From positions 682,001 through 746,000 of the forward strand of contig JAHBWW010000001.1 in NCBI GenBank assembly GCA_019636795.1: 64,000 bases of DNA, read 5' to 3'. This stretch comes from Phycisphaeraceae bacterium. GTDB lineage: Bacteria > Planctomycetota > Phycisphaerae > Phycisphaerales > UBA1924. The translations under genes and the position numbers were made by a program. Positions 39,768 through 47,851 of the stretch are shown in pieces (position 1 is the stretch's first letter; every line of letters starts with the position of its first letter). Below the pieces are notes generated by a model. It made no database searches, was not told the origin of the DNA, and saw only the letters and a program-made list of their open reading frames with translations.

Positions 39768-41057
39768 ATGCCCTATACGCTGCGGCCCGAGGACGGGCTG
39801 ACGGTCGATGCCGACACGATCAACTACATCAATCAGCACGTGGATACGGGCGATCGGTGGGTGCTGAACTTCGGGCCTCAGCACCCGGCGACGCATACGA
39901 CGCTGCGGCTGGTGCTGGAACTTGATGGCGAGCGCATCGCGCGGTGTACGCCGCACATCGGGTATCTGCACTCGGGCTTTGAGAAGCTGGGCGAACATCT
40001 GGATTACAACCAGTACGTGACGATCGTGAGCCGGATGAATTATCTGAGCCCGATCAGCAACGACATCTGCTGGCACCACGCGGTGGAGACGCTCTTCGGG
40101 ATCGAGATCACGCCTCGGTGCAAGGCGGTGCGGACGATCATGGCCGAACTGGGGCGGATTCAGGACCATCTGTTGTGTCTGGGGGCTGCGGCGCTGGATC
40201 TTGGGGCGTTTACGGGGTTTCTGTATGCGTTCAATCCGCGCGAGAAGATCTACGACATCTGCGATTTCATTTCAGGCCAGCGGTTTCACCCGGACTGGTC
40301 GCGCGTAGGCGGGGCGAGTCAGGATCTGCCGGATGAAGAGACGTTCAAGAGGCTGGTCAAGAACTTCATACACGATGATTTGTCGACGGCGCTGAAGGAT
40401 CTGGACGGGCTGGTGAGTCGGAACCGGATCTTCATCGACCGGACGCAGGGTGTTGGCGTGCTGACGCACGATGAGGCGCTGGCGTGGAGCACTTCGGGAC
40501 CGATCGCGCGGGCGAGCGGGGTGCGTCGGGATCTGCGTAAGGATGAGCCGTATCTGTGCTATGCGAACAACTGGGATGGGCAGGGTGCCGAGGCGGTGAA
40601 GTTCAGCGTGCCTCTGGCGAGCGAGGGCGATGTGTACGCGCGGTTCCAGGTTCGGCTTGAAGAGGCCAAACAGGCGATTGCGATCATCGATCAGTTGATT
40701 GATCGCATCCCGCAGGGTCCGATGGATGTGTTCAGCGATTCGAAGATGGTCAAGCCGGCCAAGAAGGATGTGTACGGGTCGATTGAGGGGTTGATTCAGC
40801 ACTTCGAGTTGATCATGAGCAACCGGGGGTGGAAGCCGCCGGTGGCCGAGGCGTATGGGGCGAACGAGACTGCGAACGGGGAGCTTGGGTACTACATCGT
40901 GTCGGATGGTTCGCCGCGATCGTGGCGTGCGCGGACTCGGCCTCCGAGTTTTATCAACTATCAGGTGATGGCGTTGCTGATCGAGGGGCACATGCTTGCG
41001 GACATCGTTGCGGTGCTTGGGAGTTTGAATATTGTGGCGGCGGAACTGGACCGCTGA
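39768..41057 (+). CDS. nuoD: NADH-quinone oxidoreductase subunit D
   Basis: Encodes 429 residues. NuoD forms, with NuoB and NuoC, the quinone-binding part of complex I on the cytoplasmic side of the membrane. Conserved segments are FGPQHPATHTTLRLV near the start, PHIGYLHSGFEKLGEHL, and at the end RTRPPSFINYQVM. GGGAGG precedes the ATG. Unusually it has no other nuo gene beside it: the preceding gene is an ADP-ribosylglycohydrolase and the next a small lipoprotein. The sequence looks fully functional, so complex I genes are probably scattered in this genome. Confidence 0.95.
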   Translation: MPYTLRPEDGLTVDADTINYINQHVDTGDRWVLNFGPQHPATHTTLRLVLELDGERIARCTPHIGYLHSGFEKLGEHLDYNQYVTIVSRMNYLSPISNDICWHHAVETLFGIEITPRCKAVRTIMAELGRIQDHLLCLGAAALDLGAFTGFLYAFNPREKIYDICDFISGQRFHPDWSRVGGASQDLPDEETFKRLVKNFIHDDLSTALKDLDGLVSRNRIFIDRTQGVGVLTHDEALAWSTSGPIARASGVRRDLRKDEPYLCYANNWDGQGAEAVKFSVPLASEGDVYARFQVRLEEAKQAIAIIDQLIDRIPQGPMDVFSDSKMVKPAKKDVYGSIEGLIQHFELIMSNRGWKPPVAEAYGANETANGELGYYIVSDGSPRSWRARTRPPSFINYQVMALLIEGHMLADIVAVLGSLNIVAAELDR

Positions 41058-41086
41058 AGCGTGTGGGTGAGTGTGGAGAATCGGCG

Positions 41087-41485
41087 ATGCAGAAGGCTGG
41101 GCAAAACATTAGGAAGAACATTGGAGTGGCAGCGTTGACGGCGGTCGCGCTGGCGGCGAGCGGGTGCGGGGGCCGATCGGTCACGGTGCGCAACGCGACG
41201 AGCAAGTCGATCGAGGTGCGGGTGGTGCATGATGCGTTTTTGAGCGGGGATCGGACGCTGGGGTCGGCGCGGATTGCGCCGGATTCGACCGAATCGTTCG
41301 GGCCCTTCAAGGGGGTGCCGTTGCTTGATCCGGTCGATGTCGAGGTGAGTTTTACTTCCTCGGTCGGTGATTTGCCGGTGAAGCATCGTGTGGACAAGAA
41401 GAACGTGAGCCTGGTTGTGGAATCGGCGGGGCTGGAGACATGGACTGGGCTGGCGATCCGGCGTGAGGACAGGCGGTTCCGCTAG
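41087..41485 (+). CDS. Small predicted lipoprotein
   Basis: Encodes 132 residues. The signal peptide ends in the lipobox LAASGC (Cys at about residue 27). The mature part of about 105 residues is a beta-rich domain (RSVTVRNATSKSIEVRV, DVEVSFTSSVGDLPVK) like small immunoglobulin-fold periplasmic proteins; no family is claimed. GGAGA before the ATG supports the start. It begins 29 bp after nuoD, so cotranscription is possible, although a separate promoter for the next gene follows right after its stop. Confidence 0.75.
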   Translation: MQKAGQNIRKNIGVAALTAVALAASGCGGRSVTVRNATSKSIEVRVVHDAFLSGDRTLGSARIAPDSTESFGPFKGVPLLDPVDVEVSFTSSVGDLPVKHRVDKKNVSLVVESAGLETWTGLAIRREDRRFR

Positions 41486-41490
41486 GCAAC

Positions 41491-41547
41491 TTGCAGGGCG
41501 GGGCGGTTGTGGTACACTGGGGCCTGAGAACGGGCTGAGCAGGCCCA
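41491..41547 (+). promoter_or_regulatory. Promoter and leader hairpin before the DUF4190 gene
   Basis: TTGCAG (41491-41496), a 16-bp spacer and TACACT (41513-41518) make a good promoter. The start of the message would fold GGGCCTG against CAGGCCC (41521-41547), ending seven bases before AGGAAGGA of the ribosome site. Confidence 0.6.
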
Positions 41548-41561
41548 GGAAGGAAGCGTCG

Positions 41562-41864
41562 ATGGACATGCCTCAATCGGGCGGGGGGTACGCTCCGCAT
41601 CGCGGCGTCATGTTGCTGGTGCTGGGGATTCTGAGCATTGTGTTTTGTCAGATTCTCGGGCCTATCGCCTGGATCATGGGCAAGGGCGATCTTGCGAAGA
41701 TCAATGCGGGGCAGATGGATCCGACCGGTCGCGACCTGACGAAGGTCGGGATGATCTGCGGCATCATCGGGACGGTGCTGCTGGCACTCTCGGTGGTGCT
41801 CTCGCTGTTGTGGGTGGTGTTCGTGCTGATACTGGGCGCGGGGATGGTGGCGGGCGCGCCCTGA
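41562..41864 (+). CDS. DUF4190-like two-helix membrane protein
   Basis: Encodes 100 residues with two membrane segments (MLLVLGILSIVFCQILGPIA, shown at its limit, and CGIIGTVLLALSVVLSLLWV) linked by the loop KGDLAKINAGQMDP, which is the hallmark of DUF4190 proteins (usually followed by G-x-G-x-GRI-like text). Function is unknown; such proteins often occur near other small envelope proteins, as here. AGGAAGGA precedes the ATG. A DUF2752 gene follows after 18 bp. Confidence 0.8.
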   Translation: MDMPQSGGGYAPHRGVMLLVLGILSIVFCQILGPIAWIMGKGDLAKINAGQMDPTGRDLTKVGMICGIIGTVLLALSVVLSLLWVVFVLILGAGMVAGAP

Positions 41865-41882
41865 TCAGAAAGATGAGGCGGA

Positions 41883-42284
41883 ATGCGACTGGGCGCAGAA
41901 CGGTCGCGGCGCGTGCTTCCGATGTGGCCGGTGCTGGTGATCGTTGCGATCGGCGCCGGGATTGCGCTGTTGCATGTGCTGTCGCGGGGGTCGTCGATTG
42001 TGTGCACGACGCGGCGGCTGACGGGTGTGCCGTGCCCGACGTGTGGGAGCACGCGCGCGGTGATGGCGATGGTGCGCGGTGATGTTTCGGGGGCGCTGGC
42101 GTACAACCCGCTGACTGTTGTGGCGCTGGCATGCGTCGGGGTGGTGCTGGGCCTGCGCGTGGGGTTTGGGCGGCAGGTGCGGCTTGAGGCGAGCGGGCGC
42201 GAGTGGACGCTGCTGGCGGCGGGGTTGCTGGTCTTGCTGGGGATCAACTGGGCGTGGGTGCTCTGGCGTCACGGAATGCTGTAA
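41883..42284 (+). CDS. DUF2752 membrane protein
   Basis: Encodes 133 residues with three membrane segments. The family motif CPTCGSTRAVMAM follows the first helix, then GDVSGALAYNPL. DUF2752 proteins are small membrane proteins of unknown function, often next to DUF4190-like genes, which is the case here. The start has GAGG five bases before it. The AbgT transporter gene begins 72 bp downstream with its own ribosome site. Confidence 0.87.
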   Translation: MRLGAERSRRVLPMWPVLVIVAIGAGIALLHVLSRGSSIVCTTRRLTGVPCPTCGSTRAVMAMVRGDVSGALAYNPLTVVALACVGVVLGLRVGFGRQVRLEASGREWTLLAAGLLVLLGINWAWVLWRHGML

Positions 42285-42356
42285 GATGCGTTCCTTCGCG
42301 TGTTCGGGCGGCCGTGACCGGCTGAGCGCGATGGCCAGCATAAGGCAGAGAGATCC

Positions 42357-44048
42357 ATGAGCAGCACACCCGATACGCCCCAATCGGCACCGACAGAGGG
42401 CAAGAAGAAGTTCCGCCTGCTTGACGTGGTCGAGATCGCGGGGAATCGGCTGCCCGATCCTTCGATTCTGTTTCTGATCGGCGCGCTGCTGGTGATGGTG
42501 GCGTCGGCGGCGGCGAGCCTCGGCGGGTGGGAGGTCGTCAAGAAGGTGCCGATGCAGGTGACCGATGCGGCGGGGGTCGTGTCGCTCGAACTGGTGCCGG
42601 CGATGAAGTCGGTCACGACGGTGACGGACGCGGGCGAGACGATCGTGTCGCAGGAGCCCGAGGTGTTGCGGGCGGTGAATCTGCTCACGAGCGACGGGAT
42701 CTACTGGGCCCTGCGGACGATGGTGCGCAACTTCATGGACTTCCCGCCGCTGGGGATTGTGCTGGTGGGGATGCTGGGCATCGGCGTGGCCGAGCGGACA
42801 GGCCTGATCGCGGCGCTCCTCAAGATCTTCATGCTCATCACGCCCGAAAAGTTGCTGACGCCCGCGATGGTGTTCCTCGGGGTGATGAGTTCGCTGGCGT
42901 CGGATGCGGGGTATGTGGTGCTCCCGCCGCTGGCGGCACTGCTGTACAAGGCGGTGGGGCGGAGTCCGATCGTCGGCATCGCGGCGGTGTTTGCGGGCGT
43001 GTCGGCGGGGTTCAACGCCAACCTGGTGGTGACGGGGCTCGATCCGATGCTGGCGGGTCTTTCGCAGACCGGGGCGCAGTTCGTGGATCCTGAGTATGCC
43101 GTCAATCCGGCGTGCAACTGGCTGTTCATGATTGCGTCGACGATTATGGCGACGCTGGTGGGCTGGGCGACGACAGCGTGGATCGTCGAGCCGCGCTTCG
43201 CGCGCAAGAGCCCCGACGAGGGCGGCCCGTCGCCGGTCGATGAGGCCGAACTGGCCCAGCATCGGCTGACGGCGCAGGAAAAGCGCGGGCTGGGGCGGGC
43301 GACAGCGGTGCTCGTCGTGGGGCTGGCGCTGGTGGTCGTCAACGTGGTGGTGCCGGGCTTTCCGCTCAATGGCAAGGGCGTGATCTTTGATCGCTGGGCC
43401 GAGGCGATCGTGCCGCTGCTGTTCATTCTGTTTCTGCTCCCCGGGCTGGCCTTCGGCATGACCAACGGCACGATCCGTTCGACCAAGGATCTGGCGCGCC
43501 TCATGACCGAATCGATGGCGGCGATGTCGCCGATCATCGTGCTGGCGTTCTTTGCGGCGCAGTTCGTCGCGTACTTCCAGTACTCGAACCTGGGCGCGAT
43601 GCTGGCGATCACGGGCGGGGAATATCTCTCGACGCTGGGGCTGCCGATGTTTCTGCTGCTGCTGGCGTTTATCCTGCTCACGGCGGTGTTCAACCTGTTC
43701 GTCGGGTCGATGAGCGCCAAGTATGCGCTGTTCGCGCCGATCTTCATCCCGATGCTGATGCTTGTCGGCATCAGCCCGGAACTGACGCAGGCGGCTTACC
43801 GCATCGGCGACTCGGTGACGAACATCATCACGCCGCTCAATGCGTACCTGATCATCATCCTCGTGTTCATGCAGAAGCACGATCGCAGCGCGGGCATGGG
43901 CACGCTGATCGCGACGATGCTGCCGTATACGTTCACGTTCACGATCGCGTGGTGCGCGATGCTGGGGCTGTGGCTGCTGCTGGGCATCCCGCTGGGGATT
44001 CCGTTCGAGACGGGCCCGCTGGAGTATGTGCCGCGCGCCATGCCGTGA
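42357..44048 (+). CDS. AbgT family transporter
   Basis: Encodes 563 residues with about eleven membrane segments. Family features: the N-terminal LDVVEIAGNRLPDPSILF, the hairpin region AGVSAGFNANLVVTGLDP and the late SMSAKYALFAPIFIPMLM and NIITPLNAYLIIIL. E. coli AbgT imports p-aminobenzoyl-glutamate; other members export sulfonamides. Which applies here is not decidable. The periplasmic insert after helix one (QVTDAAGVVSLELVPAM) is longer than in the E. coli protein. GAGAGA precedes the ATG. The downstream gap holds a 21-bp tandem array beginning 48 bp after the stop. Confidence 0.9.
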   Translation: MSSTPDTPQSAPTEGKKKFRLLDVVEIAGNRLPDPSILFLIGALLVMVASAAASLGGWEVVKKVPMQVTDAAGVVSLELVPAMKSVTTVTDAGETIVSQEPEVLRAVNLLTSDGIYWALRTMVRNFMDFPPLGIVLVGMLGIGVAERTGLIAALLKIFMLITPEKLLTPAMVFLGVMSSLASDAGYVVLPPLAALLYKAVGRSPIVGIAAVFAGVSAGFNANLVVTGLDPMLAGLSQTGAQFVDPEYAVNPACNWLFMIASTIMATLVGWATTAWIVEPRFARKSPDEGGPSPVDEAELAQHRLTAQEKRGLGRATAVLVVGLALVVVNVVVPGFPLNGKGVIFDRWAEAIVPLLFILFLLPGLAFGMTNGTIRSTKDLARLMTESMAAMSPIIVLAFFAAQFVAYFQYSNLGAMLAITGGEYLSTLGLPMFLLLLAFILLTAVFNLFVGSMSAKYALFAPIFIPMLMLVGISPELTQAAYRIGDSVTNIITPLNAYLIIILVFMQKHDRSAGMGTLIATMLPYTFTFTIAWCAMLGLWLLLGIPLGIPFETGPLEYVPRAMP

Positions 44049-44095
44049 GCGGGTGCTGGGGCGGCGGTGCGCGGGCACCGATCCGGCCCGGTGTT

Positions 44096-44312
44096 GCGCG
44101 GAGCGACGATGGTGACGCGCCGATCAATGGTTTTGACGCGCCGATAGATCATGTTGGCGCGCCGAATTGTCGTGTCGGCGCGCCGAATTGTCGTGTCAAC
44201 GCGCCGATACACGATGTTGACGCGCCGAATTGTCGTGTCAACGCGCCGATAGATGATGTTGACGCGCCGAATTGTCGTGTCAACGCGCGGCGCAATGACA
44301 ATTCGGCGCGCC
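44096..44312. repeat. 21-bp tandem array, ten units
   Basis: Ten consecutive 21-bp units run from 44096 to 44305 without a single length change. Nearly all begin GCGCCGA. Two types alternate in the later part: one continues ATTGTCGTGTCAAC, the other TAGATGATGTTGAC. GTCAAC and GTTGAC are inverted, so neighbouring units can pair. The last unit runs into an inverted half unit (44297-44312). The array lies in a 764-bp gap without a convincing gene. Confidence 0.95.
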
Positions 44313-44393
44313 ATATGGGACCTTCGGGCCGTCCCAACCGCGTTTACGCGAGCGTCAAGGCCGGCAATCCCCCGTTATTGGTGCATCTGGGCC

Positions 44394-44469
44394 CGGCGGG
44401 TGGCACTGACCGCAACCATTGATGCATGAACCCGTGCCACCGACCACGGCTTTGAGTGGTCGGTGTGTC
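44394..44469 (-). repeat. Composite intergenic repeat, copy 3
   Basis: On the minus strand it has the same order as copy 1 at 25-95. The stem-loop (44434-44469) pairs CACCGACCAC with GTGGTCGGTG around GGCTTTGA. Compared with copy 1 one stem pair changed on both sides. The arm is at 44394-44425. Confidence 0.75.
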
Positions 44470-44596
44470 TTGGTTCCTTTCCAACCGAACCACCCTGCCG
44501 GCGGTCCGAACCACCCGCTTGCGGACCGTGGTGGGGCCAGACACATCCATCGCGGTAGTGTATCACGGCAAGTGATGCGTTGCACCGCGCGGATGC

Positions 44597-44767
44597 CGTG
44601 GCCATGGCTTTGCATGGCCACGATCACTGGCCCGGACCGCCTACAGCACACTCCGCCTCGCTGGGCAAAGCCGAGGCTTGGACATCCGGCATCGATCCGG
44701 CCGGGATCCCGCCACGATCAGAGCGATTGTCCGATTGTTCATCATGGCCATGCAGAGCCATGGCCAT
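44597..44767. repeat. Two further stem-loops with the same loop
   Basis: CGTGGCCATG (44597-44606) pairs with CATGGCCACG (44613-44622) around GCTTTG. ATGGCCATG (44744-44752) pairs with CATGGCCAT (44759-44767) around CAGAGC, the same loop in reverse orientation. No gene is seen between 44470 and 44812. Confidence 0.7.
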
Positions 44768-44812
44768 GGCACCCGGCACCACTACAACCACGCCGATCGA
44801 AAACAAACGTCC

Positions 44813-45571
44813 TCACCCAGCAACACGCCTTCGCCGCAAGAACAACCCGCCAACTGCAACAAACATCGTGCCCGGCGCAGGAATATCCGCGTAGTTGATC
44901 CAGTTCGTCGTCTGCGTCAAAAAGAACCCTTCGTCCGCCTCAAACACCGCATCAAACTTGCTCTGGTACCGATACGCCCCTGGCACCAGCGTGATTTCCC
45001 CGGGGAAGCCCAGCGGATGCGTCAATAGATCAATCTGTCCCCCATCCGGCGTGAACACGCCCTGAGACCACGCTCCCGTCTCAAGAAACGCATATTCCCA
45101 TGAGCCCAGCCCCGTCGTCGCCGCGTTCAGATTCCACAGCCGAATCTCGCGCCGATTCGTGAATACATGCCACTTTTCGATCCCCACCTCAAACGTGCGA
45201 AGACTCGTATCCACCCCGCCCGCCGACCAATTCCCGTCGTAGGCATAACTCGTCGCGTCCACCATCATCGTTGATGTCGCCGTCTGGGTCACCACCGTGT
45301 TCGTCGCGACTGAAACACGCGAGTGGGCGAGCAGATGGTATCCCGTCGAGCCAGTTTCAGCGGTGCTTGTCGAATCCCACCATGAAGTAGTGCTGAAGAT
45401 GGGCTCTCCACCCGACCACCCCGCATACAGCGACACAAACCCCGCACGTTGCGTCACAGGCCCGGCAGCACAAAGTCCGCTCGCCACCACCAACCCCGCA
45501 AGCCCGCCACACACCGCACGCCACGCTCCCAAGCCTCCCGCACACTCGTCCCCCAACGCGCTCCTGTCCAT
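44813..45571 (-). CDS. Exported PEP-CTERM-like protein
   Basis: Encodes 252 residues. A signal peptide (LAGLVVASGLCAAG, about residues 22-36) precedes a beta-rich domain with many Thr/Ser (STTSWWDSTSTAETG, VATNTVVTQTATSTMM). The tail DIPAPGTMFVAVGGLFL followed by RRRR is the fourth exosortase-type signal of this window. AGGAG nine bases before the ATG supports the start. The gene is isolated, with repeat-rich DNA on both sides. Function beyond surface display is unknown. Confidence 0.78.
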   Translation of the reverse strand: MDRSALGDECAGGLGAWRAVCGGLAGLVVASGLCAAGPVTQRAGFVSLYAGWSGGEPIFSTTSWWDSTSTAETGSTGYHLLAHSRVSVATNTVVTQTATSTMMVDATSYAYDGNWSAGGVDTSLRTFEVGIEKWHVFTNRREIRLWNLNAATTGLGSWEYAFLETGAWSQGVFTPDGGQIDLLTHPLGFPGEITLVPGAYRYQSKFDAVFEADEGFFLTQTTNWINYADIPAPGTMFVAVGGLFLRRRRVAG

Positions 45572-46093
45572 GTCTTGTCTCCTGTGTCTTCCTTCTGCCT
45601 GACCGACCGGCCGTCAACAGATAGTCACCCCTGCCAACGACCCCGCTCCACAGACTATACAGGCCACAGCCCTTAACCTTGCACCCAATACAATAAAACT
45701 TCTCAAAGCCGTGGTCATGGGGCGGGCAGCAAACTCATGCTGCTCTTAGCAACTTTCAGGCGGGGCGGCATCGAAGTCTGCCTTCTCCCGTGGCACCGAA
45801 GTCTGCTTTGAGACTTCGGTGTGCGTTGCGGGGCGAAGTGACGGTCCGTGATGCCGATCGGTCGCGATCATTAGCTCAGAGTACTGAACCGGTCGCTGTA
45901 CGTCAAGGCGAGGCGGGTGGCACGGAGACGTGAAATCTGCGATCACAAACGGTGACATCCCCGCTGATCGTGCGGCGATCTGCGTCGATCGTGTCGGTGT
46001 GCCTGGGGGTGAGGGTCTGAGACCGGTCCTCGCGGAGTTCTCCGCCGTCGCCGTTGAGGGCCCCACTCGCGCTGCATGACCCTACGCTTGGCC
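45572..46093. other. Repeat-bearing divergent intergenic region
   Basis: This 522-bp gap must hold the promoters of the exported protein (leftward) and gltX (rightward). Besides the stem-loop at 45790-45824, a partial copy of its left half lies at 45767-45780 and a fragment of the composite arm at 45911-45922. No gene is seen in it. Confidence 0.5.
45790..45824 (+). repeat. Stem-loop of the GCTTTG-loop family
   Basis: CACCGAAGTCT pairs perfectly with AGACTTCGGTG around GCTTTG. The flanking GTGG and the CACCGA base of the stem equal those of the copies at 25 and 44434, while the upper stem differs completely on both sides. Confidence 0.8.
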
Positions 46094-47812
46094 ATGACCG
46101 AGCCACCTGTTCTCACCCGCTTCGCCCCCTCGCCCACCGGGCACCTGCACATCGGCGGGGCGCGCACGGCCTTGTTCTGCCTGGCCTACGCCCGGCGGCA
46201 CGGCGGCCGCTTTATCCTCCGCATCGAAGACACCGACCAGGCCCGCTCGAGCGCGGATGCGGCGCGTGGCATTCTCGAAGATCTCGCGTGGCTGGGCATC
46301 GCGTGGGACGAGGGGCCGGAGTTTGTCATCGAGTGCGGCCACACCATCGGCGGCGACCCGAGAAGCATCGGACCGTTTCATCAGAGCGATCGGCACGCGA
46401 TCTACGCGACGTACTTCGAGCAGTTGCTCGCTTCGGGGCGTGCGTATCCGGCTTTTGACACGCCCGAGCAGCTCGCGGCGATGCGGGCCGAGGCCGAAGC
46501 CGCGAAGCGCACGTTTGTGTATCGCCCGGCGGCGGGCTATGACCGCGAGGCGGCGGTCGCGCGCCTGCGCAGCGGCGAGGCGCATGTCCTGCGGCTGGCG
46601 ATGAGCGGCGAGGACATCGTGGTGCATGATCGCGTGCTGGGCGAGGTGACGTTCCCGGCGGCGGAACTCGACGATGTAGTGATCCGCAAGCAGGACGGCT
46701 TTCCGACATATCACTTTGCGGTTGTGGTCGATGATGCGCTCATGGGCGTGACGCACGTGCTGCGCGGGCAGGAGCACCTGAACAACACGCCGCGGCACAT
46801 TGCGATTCAGCGGGCGCTGGGGTTCGCGACGCCGCAGTACGCGCACATGCCGCTGATCTTCAATCCTGACAACACGAAGATGAGCAAGCGCGACAAGGAC
46901 AAGGCGGCCAAGAAGGCGGTGCGCGATGCGGGTATTACGACGGTGGCGGGGCTGAACGAGGTCTCGACGGGGCGCGGCGAGGCAGTGCGGGCGTCGTTGG
47001 CAGCACTCGACGAGAACACGTTTGCAACATGGCTCAAGGACAAGCAGCGGCAGTTGTCGCGCGAGCAGGTCGGCGCGGTGGCGCGGGCGCTGGGGCTGCG
47101 GCTGCCGGAGATCGACGTCGAGGACTTTCGCGCTGCGGGCTACCTGCCGGGAGTGTTGTGCAACTATCTCGCGCTGCTCGGCTGGAACCCGAAGACCAAG
47201 ACCGAGGACGGCAAGGATCTGGAGCGTTTTGACGTGCGGTTTCTCGAAGAACACTTCGACATCGAGGGCATCGGGCGCTCGAGCGCGAAATTCGACCGTG
47301 AGAAGTTGCTTTCGTTCAACGCGCACACGATCCAGCACGAACTGAGCGACGAGGCGTTCGCGGCCGAGTGGCTCGCGTGGGCCGATCGGTTTGAACCGAC
47401 GTTGGCGGTGTGGGCGCGCGCCGATGGAAGCCGGTGGAGTCTTGCGGCCAGCGCCGCCCGTCCGCGTGCGCGAACGCTGGGCGACGCGGCGGATGCGATC
47501 GCGTTTGCGCTTGCGCCCGACGATGCGATTGTGTACGACCCCAAGGCGGTGGCCAAGGTGCTCACCGAAGAGGGCCGGGCGATGCTGGCGCGCCTGCGCG
47601 CGGTGATCGCGGTGATTGAGCCGTTCGAACCGGCGGCGATCGAGGCGGCGCTGGCGCGGGAGGCTGAGGGCATCGGGATGGGCAAGGTGGCCCAGCCGCT
47701 GCGCGTGGCGATCACGGGCGGGACTGTCAGCCCCGGGCTTGGGCAGACACTGGCGTTGGTCGGGCGCGCTGGCGCACTGGCGCGCATTGATCGGTGTGTG
47801 CAGAGCCTGTGA
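46094..47812 (+). CDS. gltX: Glutamyl-tRNA synthetase, enlarged form
   Basis: Encodes 572 residues, about 80-100 more than usual. It charges tRNA-Glu in the cytoplasm. Class I signatures: FAPSPTGHLHIGGARTAL and TKMSKRDKDKAAKK. Other conserved parts are ILRIEDTDQARS and HVLRGQEHLNNTPRHIAI. The extra length lies after KMSKR (DAGITTVAGLNEVSTGRG to about residue 340) and in the anticodon-binding half. The ATG at 46094 is preferred: TACGCT ends five bases before it; an ATG six codons upstream is in frame. It converges on the peptide transporter operon. Confidence 0.95.
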   Translation: MTEPPVLTRFAPSPTGHLHIGGARTALFCLAYARRHGGRFILRIEDTDQARSSADAARGILEDLAWLGIAWDEGPEFVIECGHTIGGDPRSIGPFHQSDRHAIYATYFEQLLASGRAYPAFDTPEQLAAMRAEAEAAKRTFVYRPAAGYDREAAVARLRSGEAHVLRLAMSGEDIVVHDRVLGEVTFPAAELDDVVIRKQDGFPTYHFAVVVDDALMGVTHVLRGQEHLNNTPRHIAIQRALGFATPQYAHMPLIFNPDNTKMSKRDKDKAAKKAVRDAGITTVAGLNEVSTGRGEAVRASLAALDENTFATWLKDKQRQLSREQVGAVARALGLRLPEIDVEDFRAAGYLPGVLCNYLALLGWNPKTKTEDGKDLERFDVRFLEEHFDIEGIGRSSAKFDREKLLSFNAHTIQHELSDEAFAAEWLAWADRFEPTLAVWARADGSRWSLAASAARPRARTLGDAADAIAFALAPDDAIVYDPKAVAKVLTEEGRAMLARLRAVIAVIEPFEPAAIEAALAREAEGIGMGKVAQPLRVAITGGTVSPGLGQTLALVGRAGALARIDRCVQSL

Positions 47813-47851
47813 AGTTGGGGAAAGCCAGACGGTGCCGATGCAGGGTGAAGG

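Noticed and set aside
44096-44312. CRISPR array
   Set aside because: The units follow each other with no unique spacers, the period is only 21 bp, and no cas gene is present.
44096-44312. Replication origin with iterons
   Set aside because: No dnaA, rep or parAB gene and no cluster of DnaA-box-like TTATCCACA words was seen nearby. The iteron likeness remains only structural.
44096-44422. Protein-coding repeat gene (7-residue repeats such as DAPNCRV)
   Set aside because: The 21-bp period keeps all frames open and both strands give equally repetitive peptides. There is no ribosome site, signal peptide or domain.
45868-45905. tRNA-like start (ATTAGCTCAG)
   Set aside because: The following sequence has no T-loop of the TTCGA type and no acceptor stem pairing at the expected distance.
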